Assembly: GCF_927798115.1 (NCBI RefSeq)
Contig: NZ_CAKMMG010000013.1
Location: 1-64,000, forward strand
Direction of reading: 5' to 3'
From: Paenibacillus auburnensis
GTDB taxonomy: Bacteria > Bacillota > Bacilli > Paenibacillales > Paenibacillaceae
DNA: 64,000 bases
The translations under genes and the position numbers were made by a program. Positions 33,907 to 43,336 of this stretch are shown here, piece by piece; within the stretch, counting starts at the first letter, position 1; every line of letters starts with the position of its first letter. The notes under the pieces are model-generated. The model saw nothing but the letters and a program-made list of their open reading frames with translations. It made no database searches and had not been told where the DNA came from.

Positions 33907-35493
33907 TCAAGGAGCTGTTTCCAGGAATTTTGCGGTCGGATTCTTCTCCATAGCGGTACGCATCGCGTATTCATTCTCGAACAGCACGACATAGTTCCCT
34001 TTCTTGTCCGTCACTAGCGTAGAGTTGATGCGGAACTTGGCAGGGTCCGGTTTGTTCTCGTCCACGATCCAGCGCGCGAACTGGTAGCTCATCCGCTGAA
34101 GCTGAACGTCCACGCCATATTCGCCCTTCATCCGGTACTCGAAGACTTCGAACTGGAGCTGGCCCACTACACCCAGCAGAATATCGTCGAAGTTGACCGT
34201 ACGGAACACCTGAATCATGCCTTCTTCCGTCAGCTGGTCAATCCCCTTCTGGAACTGCTTCGATTTCAGTGCATTTTTGATACTCACTTTGGAGAAAATC
34301 TCCGGTGAGAACGTCGGCAGCTCATCAAATTCCATATCGCCGGCTTGACTAAGCGTGTCGCCGATCCGGAAAATCCCCGGGTCAAACAACCCGATAATGT
34401 CACCCGGATAAGCTTCCTCGACAATATCGCGGTCCTGCGCCAGGAATTGCTGCGGCTGGGACAGCTTAATGTCCTTACCTGCCCGGACATGCTTCACGCT
34501 CATGCCGCGCTCGAACTTGCCAGACACAATCCGCAGGAATGCGATACGGTCGCGGTGCGCCGGGTTCATGTTGGCCTGGATTTTGAACACGTAGCCGGTG
34601 AATTTCTCATTGGTCGGTTCAATCGGACCGGCCGTGCTGCGGCGCGGTTCCGGCTTCGGCGCCAGCTCCAGGAAGTTATCAAGGAACGTCTGCACTCCGA
34701 AATTATTGATTGCACTGCCGAAGAAGACCGGAGTTAGTTCCCCGCGCAGTACCTTCTCGTAGTCAAAAGCATCGCCTGCCACATCCAGCAGCTCCAGGTC
34801 CTGGCACAGCTGGTCATGCAGATATTCTCCGGCCATCTCACGGATAATCGGGTCGCGGTAGCTTTCCACCTTCTGAACCTTGATTACAGAGTGATCGTCA
34901 CCCTGGAACAGTTCCACCTGATTCTTCATGCGGTCGTACACGCCGCACAGCTCGCGCCCGCTGCCAATCGGCCAGTTCATCGGTACGGAGCGGATGCCCA
35001 GTACATTCTCCAGCTCCTCCATCAGATCAAACGGGCTCTGGCCCTCACGGTCCAGCTTGTTGATGAAGGTGAAGATCGGAATCCCGCGCTTCGCGCAGAC
35101 CTGGAACAGCTTGATCGTCTGTGCTTCTACACCCTTCGCTACGTCAATCAGCATGACTGCACTGTCCGCAGCCGTTAAGGTACGATAGGTGTCCTCACTG
35201 AAATCCTGGTGACCCGGCGTATCCAGAATGTTCACCCGGTGGTCCAAATAGTCAAATTGCATTACAGAGGAAGTAACCGAGATTCCGCGCTGCTTCTCGA
35301 TTTCCATCCAGTCACTGGTCGCGTGCTTGCTTGCTTTGCGGGCCTTGACGGTACCCGCGAGCCGGATCGCGCCGCCGAACAGCAGCAGCTTCTCTGTTAG
35401 TGTGGTTTTACCCGCATCCGGGTGGGAAATGATCGCAAACGTTCTGCGTTTGTCCACTTCCTGTAGCAGTTTCTGATCTGGTGCCTTATTCAT
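33907..35493 (-). CDS. prfC: Peptide chain release factor 3
   Basis: 528 residues. GTPase motifs are complete: G1 SHPDAGKTTLTEKLL, G2/switch KQRGISVTSS, G3 DTPGHQDF, G4 NKLD. RF3 frees RF1/RF2 from the ribosome after peptide release. The start at 35493 precedes MNKAPDQK; the earlier ATG at 35541 adds a stretch not conserved in RF3 and lacks a ribosome site. Single-gene transcript with no nearby partner. Confidence 0.96.
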   Translation of the reverse strand: MNKAPDQKLLQEVDKRRTFAIISHPDAGKTTLTEKLLLFGGAIRLAGTVKARKASKHATSDWMEIEKQRGISVTSSVMQFDYLDHRVNILDTPGHQDFSEDTYRTLTAADSAVMLIDVAKGVEAQTIKLFQVCAKRGIPIFTFINKLDREGQSPFDLMEELENVLGIRSVPMNWPIGSGRELCGVYDRMKNQVELFQGDDHSVIKVQKVESYRDPIIREMAGEYLHDQLCQDLELLDVAGDAFDYEKVLRGELTPVFFGSAINNFGVQTFLDNFLELAPKPEPRRSTAGPIEPTNEKFTGYVFKIQANMNPAHRDRIAFLRIVSGKFERGMSVKHVRAGKDIKLSQPQQFLAQDRDIVEEAYPGDIIGLFDPGIFRIGDTLSQAGDMEFDELPTFSPEIFSKVSIKNALKSKQFQKGIDQLTEEGMIQVFRTVNFDDILLGVVGQLQFEVFEYRMKGEYGVDVQLQRMSYQFARWIVDENKPDPAKFRINSTLVTDKKGNYVVLFENEYAMRTAMEKNPTAKFLETAP

Positions 35494-35741
35494 TGCACAT
35501 ATCCCTTCATATATAAATTCATGCTGCCTATTCCATAGCACGGGGCTAATCTCAAATCGGCGCTCTGCTCATGAGTACAAATCCCTTCTATCCGTGGATT
35601 CATTATAATCCCATAATAGTCTCCAGTTCCGCTTCTAGTGAAAGCATCCTTTAAAGTATATCAAAATCCAGCAAACATTATCTACAAAAAAGCGCCGGAA
35701 GTGAAATAAGTTGATAAAATTCGTCGTTTGACTCCCTTAAT

Positions 35742-36971
35742 TTATATAGTTGCCCTCTCAGCTTCAGCTGGAGCCGTTCCGGACCGAAGAAACATCGTAT
35801 TTAAATAGAGCAGGACTGCAACCGAGATTAGCAGGCTTGCCGCCGCCAGAAACCAAATCAAGGAGTAGCCCGTATGCTCGCTGATTAAGCCCAGCAATAA
35901 AGCAATAATGAACCCGGCCAGAGATTTCAGTGAGGACAAGCCGGATGAGAACGTTGCCCGTTTGCTCCGGGGGATTAAATCCTGAATCCAGGCACCAAAT
36001 GACGAAGATTCCATGCCAAGCCCAAATTCAAACAAAATCAAACCGCCCACAAAGATGACCGGGTTCGGGAATAAGCCTGCAAGCAGTAACCCTGCAGCCG
36101 AGATGAACGTACCTACGGTTATGATTTTGATCGCTGAGACTTTCCGTTTAGCCAAAAAAGAACTAAAAAATGCCGAAAGGCTCATTACAGCCATGAACAC
36201 GATCAGCAATACGCCTAAAAAGCTGACCGGCAGCTTCAGCTCATTCACACCATACACCTGCCAGCTCAGCAGGAAAACAAGCAAGGCCGCATGGCTGAAG
36301 ATGCTTTTTAACAGGACGAACCGCATCAGCTTATTTCGGGTAAAATCCACCGAAGTGACATATACCTCTTTAAAAATATTATCCTCCGTCCGGGTGCCAT
36401 AATTATCGCTGAACCGGAACCAGACATAGATGCTGAGGCCAATCGCCGCTACGCCCGCAATAGCTACAGGGAGATAAAGGTGAATATTGCTGCTTAGTGT
36501 CGCCAATAAAGCACCCACGATGGCAAAGGCGGACACAAACCCGTTCAAACGTGGCAGCACAACATTCTTATACTCCATCATTCCCAGATCATCCAGTTTA
36601 TCGATATACCATGCCTGCGGTGAGCCCGAGATTAATGCTACGCCCAAAGACATGATGACAGCGGAAACGATAAATAATAGCAGGTTGTCGGCGAAGGCGA
36701 ATAGACATAACCCGGCCCCCCATGTAAAAAAACCAATAGCAGCCAGCTTCTTGCGTCCATACAAGTCAGATAAATTACCGCTCGGATAATCAAAAACCGC
36801 CAAAGACAGCGAAGAGACAGCGAACACAACACTAATCTGCAGCGGATCGATCCCCCTTCTACTCATTAGGACGATATATACGGCTCCGTACAGCTTGTCA
36901 GCGAGGTTATAAACGGAAAGCATGATTCCCAGAAAAATACTGTATTGCTTATGAGCATGCAATCTTTCCAT
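35742..36971 (-). CDS. MFS transporter
   Basis: 409 residues with about twelve hydrophobic spans. The loop 2-3 signature YPSGNLSDLYGRKKLAAIG matches the MFS motif GxLaDrxGrkr. Start at 36971 is supported by AGGAGTTTGCTG; an upstream ATG at 36995 has none. Probably a proton-driven efflux or uptake carrier; substrate unknown. The flanking 200-base gap at 35542-35741 holds no feature I can support. Confidence 0.9.
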   Translation of the reverse strand: MERLHAHKQYSIFLGIMLSVYNLADKLYGAVYIVLMSRRGIDPLQISVVFAVSSLSLAVFDYPSGNLSDLYGRKKLAAIGFFTWGAGLCLFAFADNLLLFIVSAVIMSLGVALISGSPQAWYIDKLDDLGMMEYKNVVLPRLNGFVSAFAIVGALLATLSSNIHLYLPVAIAGVAAIGLSIYVWFRFSDNYGTRTEDNIFKEVYVTSVDFTRNKLMRFVLLKSIFSHAALLVFLLSWQVYGVNELKLPVSFLGVLLIVFMAVMSLSAFFSSFLAKRKVSAIKIITVGTFISAAGLLLAGLFPNPVIFVGGLILFEFGLGMESSSFGAWIQDLIPRSKRATFSSGLSSLKSLAGFIIALLLGLISEHTGYSLIWFLAAASLLISVAVLLYLNTMFLRSGTAPAEAERATI

Positions 36972-37063
36972 CAGCAAACTCCTCCGCTCCAACACAGATT
37001 TAGAATCGACGTTTAACCATTTAATGGAATTATATAGAAAATATCCTGTTTTGCAAACAAAAA

Positions 37064-37094
37064 CAGCGATCCCCCACGAACTGGAGAACCGCTG
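37064..37094 (-). terminator. Probable terminator of zwf
   Basis: On the minus strand CAGCG(GTT)CTCC and GGGG(GAT)CGCTG pair across a short loop, followed by TTTTTG. Confidence 0.6.
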
Positions 37095-37124
37095 CTCTGT
37101 TAAGCTTATCGCAAAGTTATGAAA

Positions 37125-38675
37125 TTAGCCGTTCACGCGCCATACCACATTGTCTTCTTCCTGTCCGTTCACCGGCCACCAGTGGAAACCCTCCTGGGCC
37201 AGCAGCTGATCCGCTTCAACCGGTCCCCACGAACCTGCAGGGTAGGAGGCCAGATCACTGCTCTCTTCCTTCCAGGCTTTGGCGATCCGGTCAACGAACG
37301 ACCAGGCCGACGATACTTCATCCCAGCGGGTGAAATAGGTGGAATCGCCGCGTGCTGCATCATGCAGCAGACGCTCGTAAGCTTCCGGTGAGTTGATGCC
37401 GACCATACAGCTCTGGCAGAAATCCATTGCCAGCGGCTGAATTTCCGACTCCGAGCCCGGCTTCTTAGCGTTGATCTTCACGTAGATGCCTTCCATCGGA
37501 TTCACGCGGATAACGAGCAGGTTCGGCTCAAGATTATGCTTTTGGCCCAAGTACACATTAGTCGGCATGCCTTTGAACTCTACAACCACTTCCGTTGTCT
37601 TCACAGGGAGGCGTTTGCCGGTACGAATATAGAACGGAACTCCCGCCCAGCGGAAATTGTCTACAAAAATACGCGCCGCAAAGTACGTTTCGGTGTTGGA
37701 TTCAGGATCCACCTTATCCTCCTGGCGGTAAGCCGGAAGGCTCTTGCCTTTGTAGAGGCCTTGGGTATACTGCCCGCGCACTACATTCTCACGGACCTCT
37801 TCGGAGGAAGCGTAAGGACGCAGCGAACGCAGCACCTTCACCTTCTCATCCCGGATATCTTCAGCCAGCAGACGGCTTGGCGGTTCCATCGCAATCATCG
37901 TCAGCAGCTGCAAAATATGGTTCTGCCCCATATCGCGGAGCGCTCCGGCATGATCGTAATACCCGCCGCGCTCTTCGACCCCGACGGTTTCACCGAGGGT
38001 GATCTGAATGTTGGCGATATGCTTGTTGTTCCACAGTGGTTCAAAGAAAGCATTGGCAAAACGGATCACTTCGATGTTCTGTACCATTTCCTTGCCCAGA
38101 TAGTGGTCGATCCGGTAGATCTCCTCTTCCTTGAACACCTGGCGGATCTGCTCATTGAGCTGCTCTGCCGATTCCAGGTTGTAGCCGAACGGTTTCTCGA
38201 TGACCAGACGGTTCCAGCCTGAGCCCTGCAGCATGCCGCCAGCCTTCAGGTTATACGAAACGCTGCCGAACAGCTCGGGAGCAAGAGCCAGATAGAACAT
38301 CCGGTTGCCCGGGATATGGAATTTCTCTTCGAGCACTTCCGTCTGTGCATTCAGCTCACGGAAGCCGTCGATATTGTTAATGTCCAGCGATTTGTATTCA
38401 AAATGCTGTACGAACTCATTCCATTCTGCAGCATCTCCCGCCTGGTAGCGGCAAAATTCACGAATGGACTCCTTCACATCGTCCCGGAATTCCTCCTGGG
38501 TACGGGGACGCCGAGCCACGCCAATTACCGCAAAATCATGTGTCAGCTTGCCTTCACGGTACAAACTGTAAATCGCCGGGAAAAGCTTACGCCGGGCTAG
38601 ATCTCCGGTTGCCCCAAAAATAAAAAATACAGCACCGGGTGTATGCAGTTCATCAAGGGTTTGATTTTCAGCCAT
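37125..38675 (-). CDS. zwf: Glucose-6-phosphate dehydrogenase
   Basis: 516 residues. The coenzyme motif IFGATGDLARRKLFPAIYSL opens the Rossmann domain and the active-site RIDHYLGKEMVQNI contains the substrate-binding residues of this family. It oxidises glucose 6-phosphate to the lactone and makes NADPH, the first step of the pentose phosphate pathway. Length is normal. Ribosome site GAGGAG is unusually close (about two bases) to the ATG. A Fur-box-like palindrome lies 31 bases upstream. Confidence 0.97.
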   Translation of the reverse strand: MAENQTLDELHTPGAVFFIFGATGDLARRKLFPAIYSLYREGKLTHDFAVIGVARRPRTQEEFRDDVKESIREFCRYQAGDAAEWNEFVQHFEYKSLDINNIDGFRELNAQTEVLEEKFHIPGNRMFYLALAPELFGSVSYNLKAGGMLQGSGWNRLVIEKPFGYNLESAEQLNEQIRQVFKEEEIYRIDHYLGKEMVQNIEVIRFANAFFEPLWNNKHIANIQITLGETVGVEERGGYYDHAGALRDMGQNHILQLLTMIAMEPPSRLLAEDIRDEKVKVLRSLRPYASSEEVRENVVRGQYTQGLYKGKSLPAYRQEDKVDPESNTETYFAARIFVDNFRWAGVPFYIRTGKRLPVKTTEVVVEFKGMPTNVYLGQKHNLEPNLLVIRVNPMEGIYVKINAKKPGSESEIQPLAMDFCQSCMVGINSPEAYERLLHDAARGDSTYFTRWDEVSSAWSFVDRIAKAWKEESSDLASYPAGSWGPVEADQLLAQEGFHWWPVNGQEEDNVVWRVNG

Positions 38676-38705
38676 GGCTCCTCATCTCTCTGTATGTAAT
38701 ATAGT

Positions 38706-38720
38706 TGACAATCATTCTCA
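38706..38720. promoter_or_regulatory. Fur/PerR-box-like palindrome upstream of zwf
   Basis: TGACAATCATTCTCA: on the minus strand TGAGAATGATTGTCA matches the 7-1-7 box TGATAATNATTATCA at all but two symmetric positions. The 38676-39001 gap otherwise contains the zwf promoter region and the ywmB terminator. Confidence 0.5.
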
Positions 38721-38925
38721 GCGCCGGTTAAATCATAAAAAACGCATAGCGGCGTGATGTCATTTTATCATATCCGTAGAAAGGATGCTATCACATTCCT
38801 GACAGTTTTTCTCGGGATTTCGCAAATTTCCATTACTCTTTCTTATCCCTTTACATATTTCAGCTTATACTCCGGGATAAGGGCAGGCTGCTGCCAGCCA
38901 TCTTCTATTATACCGCTACGCAAAA

Positions 38926-38945
38926 AGCTCCGCAAACGCGGAGCT
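38926..38945 (-). terminator. Terminator of the ywmB-like gene
   Basis: AGCTCCGC (38926-38933) and GCGGAGCT (38938-38945), followed on the minus strand by TTTTTG. Confidence 0.85.
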
Positions 38946-39001
38946 GGTGTGCAAAGCTTCTGGCTGAAATTGTGTGTGATGATCATTAAACTTTCGCCGA
39001 A

Positions 39002-39820
39002 TCAATACTCAATGGTAATCAGCGGCAATCCGATCGTCACACGGTTGCTGTTGTCATTGCCGTTCTTATGTACGGCTGTCTGCAGAGCTATCCTATGATC
39101 TCCGCTATTCACAAACCGGCTCAGCCCTGGAACACTATAAGACCGGCTGCAGGTCGTATCATCCTTATAATCTTCCACCGCTGTCATCCCGGACAAACGG
39201 CCGGCAATCGTTCCTTCAATTCCGGCAAGTGCTTCACGGGGGGAGTCCTGCACTGACGCTACACCTTGAAGTGAAGCATTCCACTCCGGCGCAATGCCAG
39301 CCGCCTGCATTAGTGTCCCCGCTTCTTGTGCAACAGCCTGGATGTTGGTCGCCTTGAGCAGATCCCGCGTCTCGACAGTTACAATCACATAACTGCTGTC
39401 CGGACCCAGCTCACTCCAAAACATGGAGATCTTACTATACAAATCCGGAGAGCCGGAAGCTCTGTAAGTGGCATGTCCATCTTCTTCGCTAGACTCTGCC
39501 TTGCCGAGTCCGAGCTGTGCAGCCAGCAGGTCTACTTGCCTTACGGCGTCTACAGCATTCCCGCTGTATGCTCCCTGCCATTTCAGGACAAGCCGCAACG
39601 GAGAACCTGCTGCCGTAACTTCTTGTCCTACAGCTGCCAGGAGCTCCAGTGACTGGGGCAACGCAGCAGGGCCGGATGAAGCGGGAGAGGCCGCTGACGC
39701 AGCTGCACTTCCATGGTCAGCCCCGCTGCGGAACCCGGCCAGCAAGAGCACCAGCATACACATGCAAAGAATCAGCAGTATCATTTTACCTTTCCCTTGT
39801 CCCCGGTTCCCCAGTCCCAT
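39002..39820 (-). CDS. YwmB-like secreted/membrane-anchored protein
   Basis: 272 residues. One N-terminal hydrophobic segment (KMILLILCMCMLVLLLAGF) serves as signal peptide or anchor; an Ala/Ser linker follows and then a domain like B. subtilis YwmB (two related halves, LRLVLKWQGAYSG and NRVTIGLPLITIEY at the end). YwmB's function is not established. The start at 39820 is chosen because GAGAGGGAG precedes it with a 7-base spacer; starts at 39838 and 39871 lack one. Confidence 0.75.
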   Translation of the reverse strand: MGLGNRGQGKGKMILLILCMCMLVLLLAGFRSGADHGSAAASAASPASSGPAALPQSLELLAAVGQEVTAAGSPLRLVLKWQGAYSGNAVDAVRQVDLLAAQLGLGKAESSEEDGHATYRASGSPDLYSKISMFWSELGPDSSYVIVTVETRDLLKATNIQAVAQEAGTLMQAAGIAPEWNASLQGVASVQDSPREALAGIEGTIAGRLSGMTAVEDYKDDTTCSRSYSVPGLSRFVNSGDHRIALQTAVHKNGNDNSNRVTIGLPLITIEY

Positions 39821-39922
39821 ACGGCATCTCCCTCTCATCCAATCTAGCAATCTACTAGACAGGATTACCAACTATGAGAGGGAATATACGTGCATACGCA
39901 ATCAGCTCTATACAACAAAAAA

Positions 39923-39948
39923 CAGAACAGGCTTATATCCCCGTTCTG
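39923..39948 (-). terminator. Terminator of the lia operon
   Basis: CAGAAC (39923-39928) and GTTCTG (39943-39948) with a GG/CC inner extension, followed by TTTTTTG on the minus strand. Confidence 0.75.
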
Positions 39949-39974
39949 CTAAGAATTCTTATATAGACTAATAA

Positions 39975-40625
39975 TTATTCTGCCAGCCCGTTCTTATATG
40001 CATAAATAGCTGCCTGGGTCCGGTCTTCCACACCCAGCTTGGCGAGGATGTTCGTAACGTGGAATTTCACGGTCTTGATTCCGATAATCAGCTGATCGGC
40101 AATGTCCTGATTGGATTTGCCCTGGGCCAGCAGCTTCAGCACTTCCATCTCACGTTCGGTAAGCTCCTTGTAGGCCGGAACCTCGCCTTTGGCATTGTCG
40201 CGGAAGCGGTTCATCATTTTGGAAGCCACTTGGGATTCCAGCACCGACTGGCCCCGGGCCGCAGCGCGGATGGCATCCGCCACTTCACTGGCCCGCGATG
40301 TTTTAAGCAGATAGCTAAACGCACCAGCTTCAATAACAGGGTACATCTTCTCATCATCCAGATAACTGGTCAGCACAATGACTTTACATTCCGGATAAAG
40401 TTTAAGTAGCCGTTTGGTCGTCTCTATACCGTCCATGCCTTCCATGACAAGGTCCATCAGCACAACATCCGGATTATACTCCTGTGCCAGACGTATGCCT
40501 TCTTCACCGCTTCCGGCTTCGCCGACCACTTCAATTCCGTCTTCGGTACCAAGCACTGCGGCAAGTCCGATCCGCACCATCTCATGATCATCTACCAGCA
40601 AAACTTTAATATCTTCCGTTTCCAT
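39975..40625 (-). CDS. liaR: LiaR-type response regulator (NarL/FixJ)
   Basis: 216 residues: receiver domain with phospho-acceptor Asp in DVVLMDLVMEGMDG and switch Lys in LLKTSRASEV; C-terminal LuxR-type HTH (ELTEREMEVLKLLAQGKSNQ). Activated by the LiaS-type kinase encoded 15 bases upstream. Probable target is the liaI/psp promoter upstream of this cluster. Confidence 0.93.
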   Translation of the reverse strand: METEDIKVLLVDDHEMVRIGLAAVLGTEDGIEVVGEAGSGEEGIRLAQEYNPDVVLMDLVMEGMDGIETTKRLLKLYPECKVIVLTSYLDDEKMYPVIEAGAFSYLLKTSRASEVADAIRAAARGQSVLESQVASKMMNRFRDNAKGEVPAYKELTEREMEVLKLLAQGKSNQDIADQLIIGIKTVKFHVTNILAKLGVEDRTQAAIYAYKNGLAE

Positions 40626-40640
40626 GGCTTCCCTTACCCC

Positions 40641-41675
40641 CTATTCATTGACTAACGGTACGGTAATTTCAATGCGCATGCCTTTGCCTGGCGCCGTAAT
40701 GAATTGGATCGAGCCTCCGGTTTCCGCTATCCGCTCCTGCATATTCGATAACCCGTAGGAGGTCTGTTTACTCTCGTCCATCTCAAACCCGATGCCGTCA
40801 TCGCGCAGCGTCAGCCGGACAGTATCGCCCCGGCGGTGTAGCCGGATTTCCATTTTTTCTGCTTTGGCGTGGCGCAAAGTGTTCGAGATCGCTTCCTGCA
40901 CGATGCGGAACAGATGGTTCTCAATGCCTTTCATTAAATGCACATCCGGATCCATCTCGAAAATAATCTCCATCGGAACCTTGATCCTCAGCTCTTTGAT
41001 CAGCTCCTGCAGCCCTTGTTCCAGCCCTTTACCCTCCAGATACACAGGCCGCAGATGCAGCAGCAGCGCCCTCATCTCCGACTGGGCTACTGCAGACATC
41101 TCTTCAATCAGCGCAATTTGCCGCTGTGCCTTATCAAAATCCTTCTCCAGCGTTCTCCCTACAGCCGTCGCCGTCATGGAAATGGCGAACAGCTGCTGAG
41201 ACACTGCATCATGCAGCTCCCGCGCAAGCCGCTGCCGCTCCTCCATAATTGCCGTTACCCGCGCCTGCTCGGCCAGCTTGGCGTTATTGGTTGACAGGCG
41301 CTGCAGCGTATTGACCTGATTCTCCCACTTGCCGCTGATCCGGCCGAGCTGCTCCCCGAGTCTGCCCAGCTCATCGCTGCCGAGCTCCGGCATCGCCGGG
41401 GTAAGATTGCCTTTTTCCCACGCCACCAGTGTCCCCCGCAGCAGCTCCAGCCGGCGCTTGATCCGGAAGCTCTGATAGAAGCCGAACCCAAGCCCGAAGG
41501 CCACCGGCAGCAGAGTCAGCGTCACAGCTGTCCTGATCCCGATTTCCCAATTCTCAAAAGGCTGCAAATAACCATATGTATACATAATGTACAGGATAAC
41601 CAGCAGCATGACAAAGGAGAATAAAGCTCCCTCACCCATGCTGCGCGTCATCATATTGCTGCTTTTTTTATCCAC
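40641..41675 (-). CDS. liaS: LiaS-type sensor histidine kinase
   Basis: 344 residues: two membrane spans with a short extracytoplasmic loop (an intramembrane-sensing layout), HAMP-like linker, HisKA_3 box EERQRLARELHDAVSQQLFA with phospho-His, and HATPase motifs (DDGIGF, GLSNMQERIAETGG). GTG start with GGAGG ten bases upstream. It senses envelope stress together with the LiaF-like protein, in the family model. Confidence 0.93.
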   Translation of the reverse strand: MDKKSSNMMTRSMGEGALFSFVMLLVILYIMYTYGYLQPFENWEIGIRTAVTLTLLPVAFGLGFGFYQSFRIKRRLELLRGTLVAWEKGNLTPAMPELGSDELGRLGEQLGRISGKWENQVNTLQRLSTNNAKLAEQARVTAIMEERQRLARELHDAVSQQLFAISMTATAVGRTLEKDFDKAQRQIALIEEMSAVAQSEMRALLLHLRPVYLEGKGLEQGLQELIKELRIKVPMEIIFEMDPDVHLMKGIENHLFRIVQEAISNTLRHAKAEKMEIRLHRRGDTVRLTLRDDGIGFEMDESKQTSYGLSNMQERIAETGGSIQFITAPGKGMRIEITVPLVNE

Positions 41676-41713
41676 GCTAAGGAGTCCTCCCTCTCAAATT
41701 AAATGCCAGGCTG

Positions 41714-42361
41714 TCAGGATATCCTCACATCCAAGTCGCCCATCAAATAGGAGATATTGAACTTTACCTTATGCTCACTGGTATCATAGTTGGCCGATTT
41801 CCAGTTCAGCCTGTTCATCATCCCCGTGTCGCGGTGGCTGCCGAATTCAATCGATCCGAACAACACAAACGCTTCAATCTCCACACCATAATCCTCGGAC
41901 AGATGAAGGTCCATGTCGCCGAAAACACCCTGAAACAGCATGACTGTCTCCTTATCCTCGGCCATCGCCAGCGAAAGATCCACATCAGCCTCCCCAAGCA
42001 CATGCCACGCGCTCAGACTGCGCATTACCCAAGGTGACAGGTCCCAATCAAACCGGGAAGAGAAGCTCTGTTTCTGCATGAACCCTTTTCCGCGCTGCAG
42101 CCGTTTGGATTTGACAAAAAACATCCCGAGCGAGATTAGGCAGATGCCCAGCACCAGCAGCAAATGATCCAGCAGCAGCAGCACTGCGCCGATTCCGAGC
42201 AGCTTATAGCCCTGCTTGACCTTGCCCGACGTCGTCCGGTAAACCCCCAGCAGCAGGAACAGAAGCGCGACAACGGAGAAAAATCCGATCCATTTGCCAA
42301 AAATCATCAAGCAGCCCACACCAATAAGTCCAATGGCAATCAAACGGTTCCGTTTATCCAT
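41714..42361 (-). CDS. liaF: LiaF-like inhibitor of LiaS
   Basis: 215 residues. Four N-terminal hydrophobic spans, then a C-terminal soluble domain (LGEADVDLSLAMAEDKETVM, MGDLDVRIS at the end) typical of the 'cell wall-active antibiotics response' LiaF C-terminal fold. In B. subtilis LiaF keeps LiaS off in unstressed cells. The start at 42361 has AGGAGGTG upstream, and an inverted repeat abuts that site. Lies between psp genes and liaS. Confidence 0.88.
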   Translation of the reverse strand: MDKRNRLIAIGLIGVGCLMIFGKWIGFFSVVALLFLLLGVYRTTSGKVKQGYKLLGIGAVLLLLDHLLLVLGICLISLGMFFVKSKRLQRGKGFMQKQSFSSRFDWDLSPWVMRSLSAWHVLGEADVDLSLAMAEDKETVMLFQGVFGDMDLHLSEDYGVEIEAFVLFGSIEFGSHRDTGMMNRLNWKSANYDTSEHKVKFNISYLMGDLDVRIS

Positions 42362-42376
42362 TTCGCACCTCCTAAA

Positions 42377-42435
42377 AGTTTTGCGGAGCAAAACTAACTT
42401 CGTAAGCATCATCTTAAGTTTTGCGGAGCAAAACT
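42377..42435. repeat. Duplicated hairpin AGTTTTGC-GGA-GCAAAACT before liaF
   Basis: Two identical copies (42377-42395 and 42417-42435), each a perfect 8-base stem with a 3-base loop. The first abuts the liaF ribosome site (TAGGAGG). A related but degenerate copy precedes the xylanase ribosome site at 57031-57049. Confidence 0.8.
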
Positions 42436-42541
42436 ATCCTATATAAAAAGGGAATCTCCACCTGTTCCGCGGAGAATCAGCTTCTTTAGCCTAATTTAAT
42501 TGTTACTATAGTAAAAAATCTGTTTACCGCATCCCGCTATA

Positions 42542-42580
42542 AAAGCCATACCGGTATGGAGATCCATACCGTATGGCTTT
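42542..42580 (-). terminator. Strong hairpin between pspA copy and liaF
   Basis: AAAGCCATAC-c-GGTATGG and CCATACC-GTATGGCTTT form a 17-base stem with one bulge and a 4-base loop. It likely ends most psp transcripts so liaF-liaS-liaR are expressed at lower level or from their own promoter. Confidence 0.7.
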
Positions 42581-42625
42581 ACCTTGTTCAGCATATCATA
42601 TCTGCCTAGTTTTTAGGAACAGGCA

Positions 42626-43333
42626 TTAGTCTTCTTTTTTGTCTAAAGATGGTGTTCCAGCTGTCGGGTTCAATTTGCTCTTCAGGGCTGCAAGCTGTTC
42701 TTCTACCTTCAGCTGTTTTTCGGCGTCAACCGGTTTGGTGTACACACCAGCCGACGGGCTGTAAGGGGCGCGCATAACATCTGCTTCTGCTTCAAGCTGC
42801 ATGATTTTTTCTTCCATGCGGTGGAAGCCGAGGGATGCGCTGCCGCTCTCAATAGAATGAACGCTGCTGATCTGTGACATTTGCTTTTTGGCCTTGGCCA
42901 TTTGGGCGCGGGATACCAGCTCATTGCGTTTGTTGCGCAGCTTATAGAACTCATCCTTCATTTCATGCAGCTGCTGTACCAGTTCTTTGGCCTGCACTTC
43001 TGCCTGAGCGTGAAGATCGCCGTATTCCACTTGCTTCTGGTCGAAGTAGATCTTTTCTTCCAGCAGCTTGCGGGTAACTTCCTCCTGTCCGTTCTTCAGC
43101 GCAAGTTCAGCCTGGGCTGCACGCTGTCCGGACATTTTGGCTGCTTCCTCAACACGCTGTTTCATGCGGCGCTCGTTAGCCATTTGCTTGGCAACTGTCA
43201 CCTCAGCTTCGTGAATTTCAGCCTCCATATCGCGCAGATATTGGTTCAGCATTACGATTGGGTCCTCTACTTTATCCAGCAAGTCGTTTACCGACGCCTT
43301 TGTCATATCCTTAATCCGTTGAAATACTCCCAT
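42626..43333 (-). CDS. PspA/IM30-family membrane-stress protein (LiaH-like), copy 1
   Basis: 235 residues, predicted almost entirely helical coiled coil. The N-terminus MGVFQRIKDMTKASVNDLLD matches PspA/LiaH amphipathic starts, and DPIVMLNQYLRDMEAEIHEA is the usual second helix. Such proteins oligomerise on the inner membrane and protect it during antibiotic stress. Last gene of liaI-pspA-pspC-pspA, three bases after pspC. Confidence 0.94.
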   Translation of the reverse strand: MGVFQRIKDMTKASVNDLLDKVEDPIVMLNQYLRDMEAEIHEAEVTVAKQMANERRMKQRVEEAAKMSGQRAAQAELALKNGQEEVTRKLLEEKIYFDQKQVEYGDLHAQAEVQAKELVQQLHEMKDEFYKLRNKRNELVSRAQMAKAKKQMSQISSVHSIESGSASLGFHRMEEKIMQLEAEADVMRAPYSPSAGVYTKPVDAEKQLKVEEQLAALKSKLNPTAGTPSLDKKED

Positions 43334-43336
43334 GAT

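Noticed and set aside
37536..38222. 228-codon plus-strand ORF antisense to zwf
   Set aside because: Shadow of a highly conserved enzyme gene; no ribosome site or family features.
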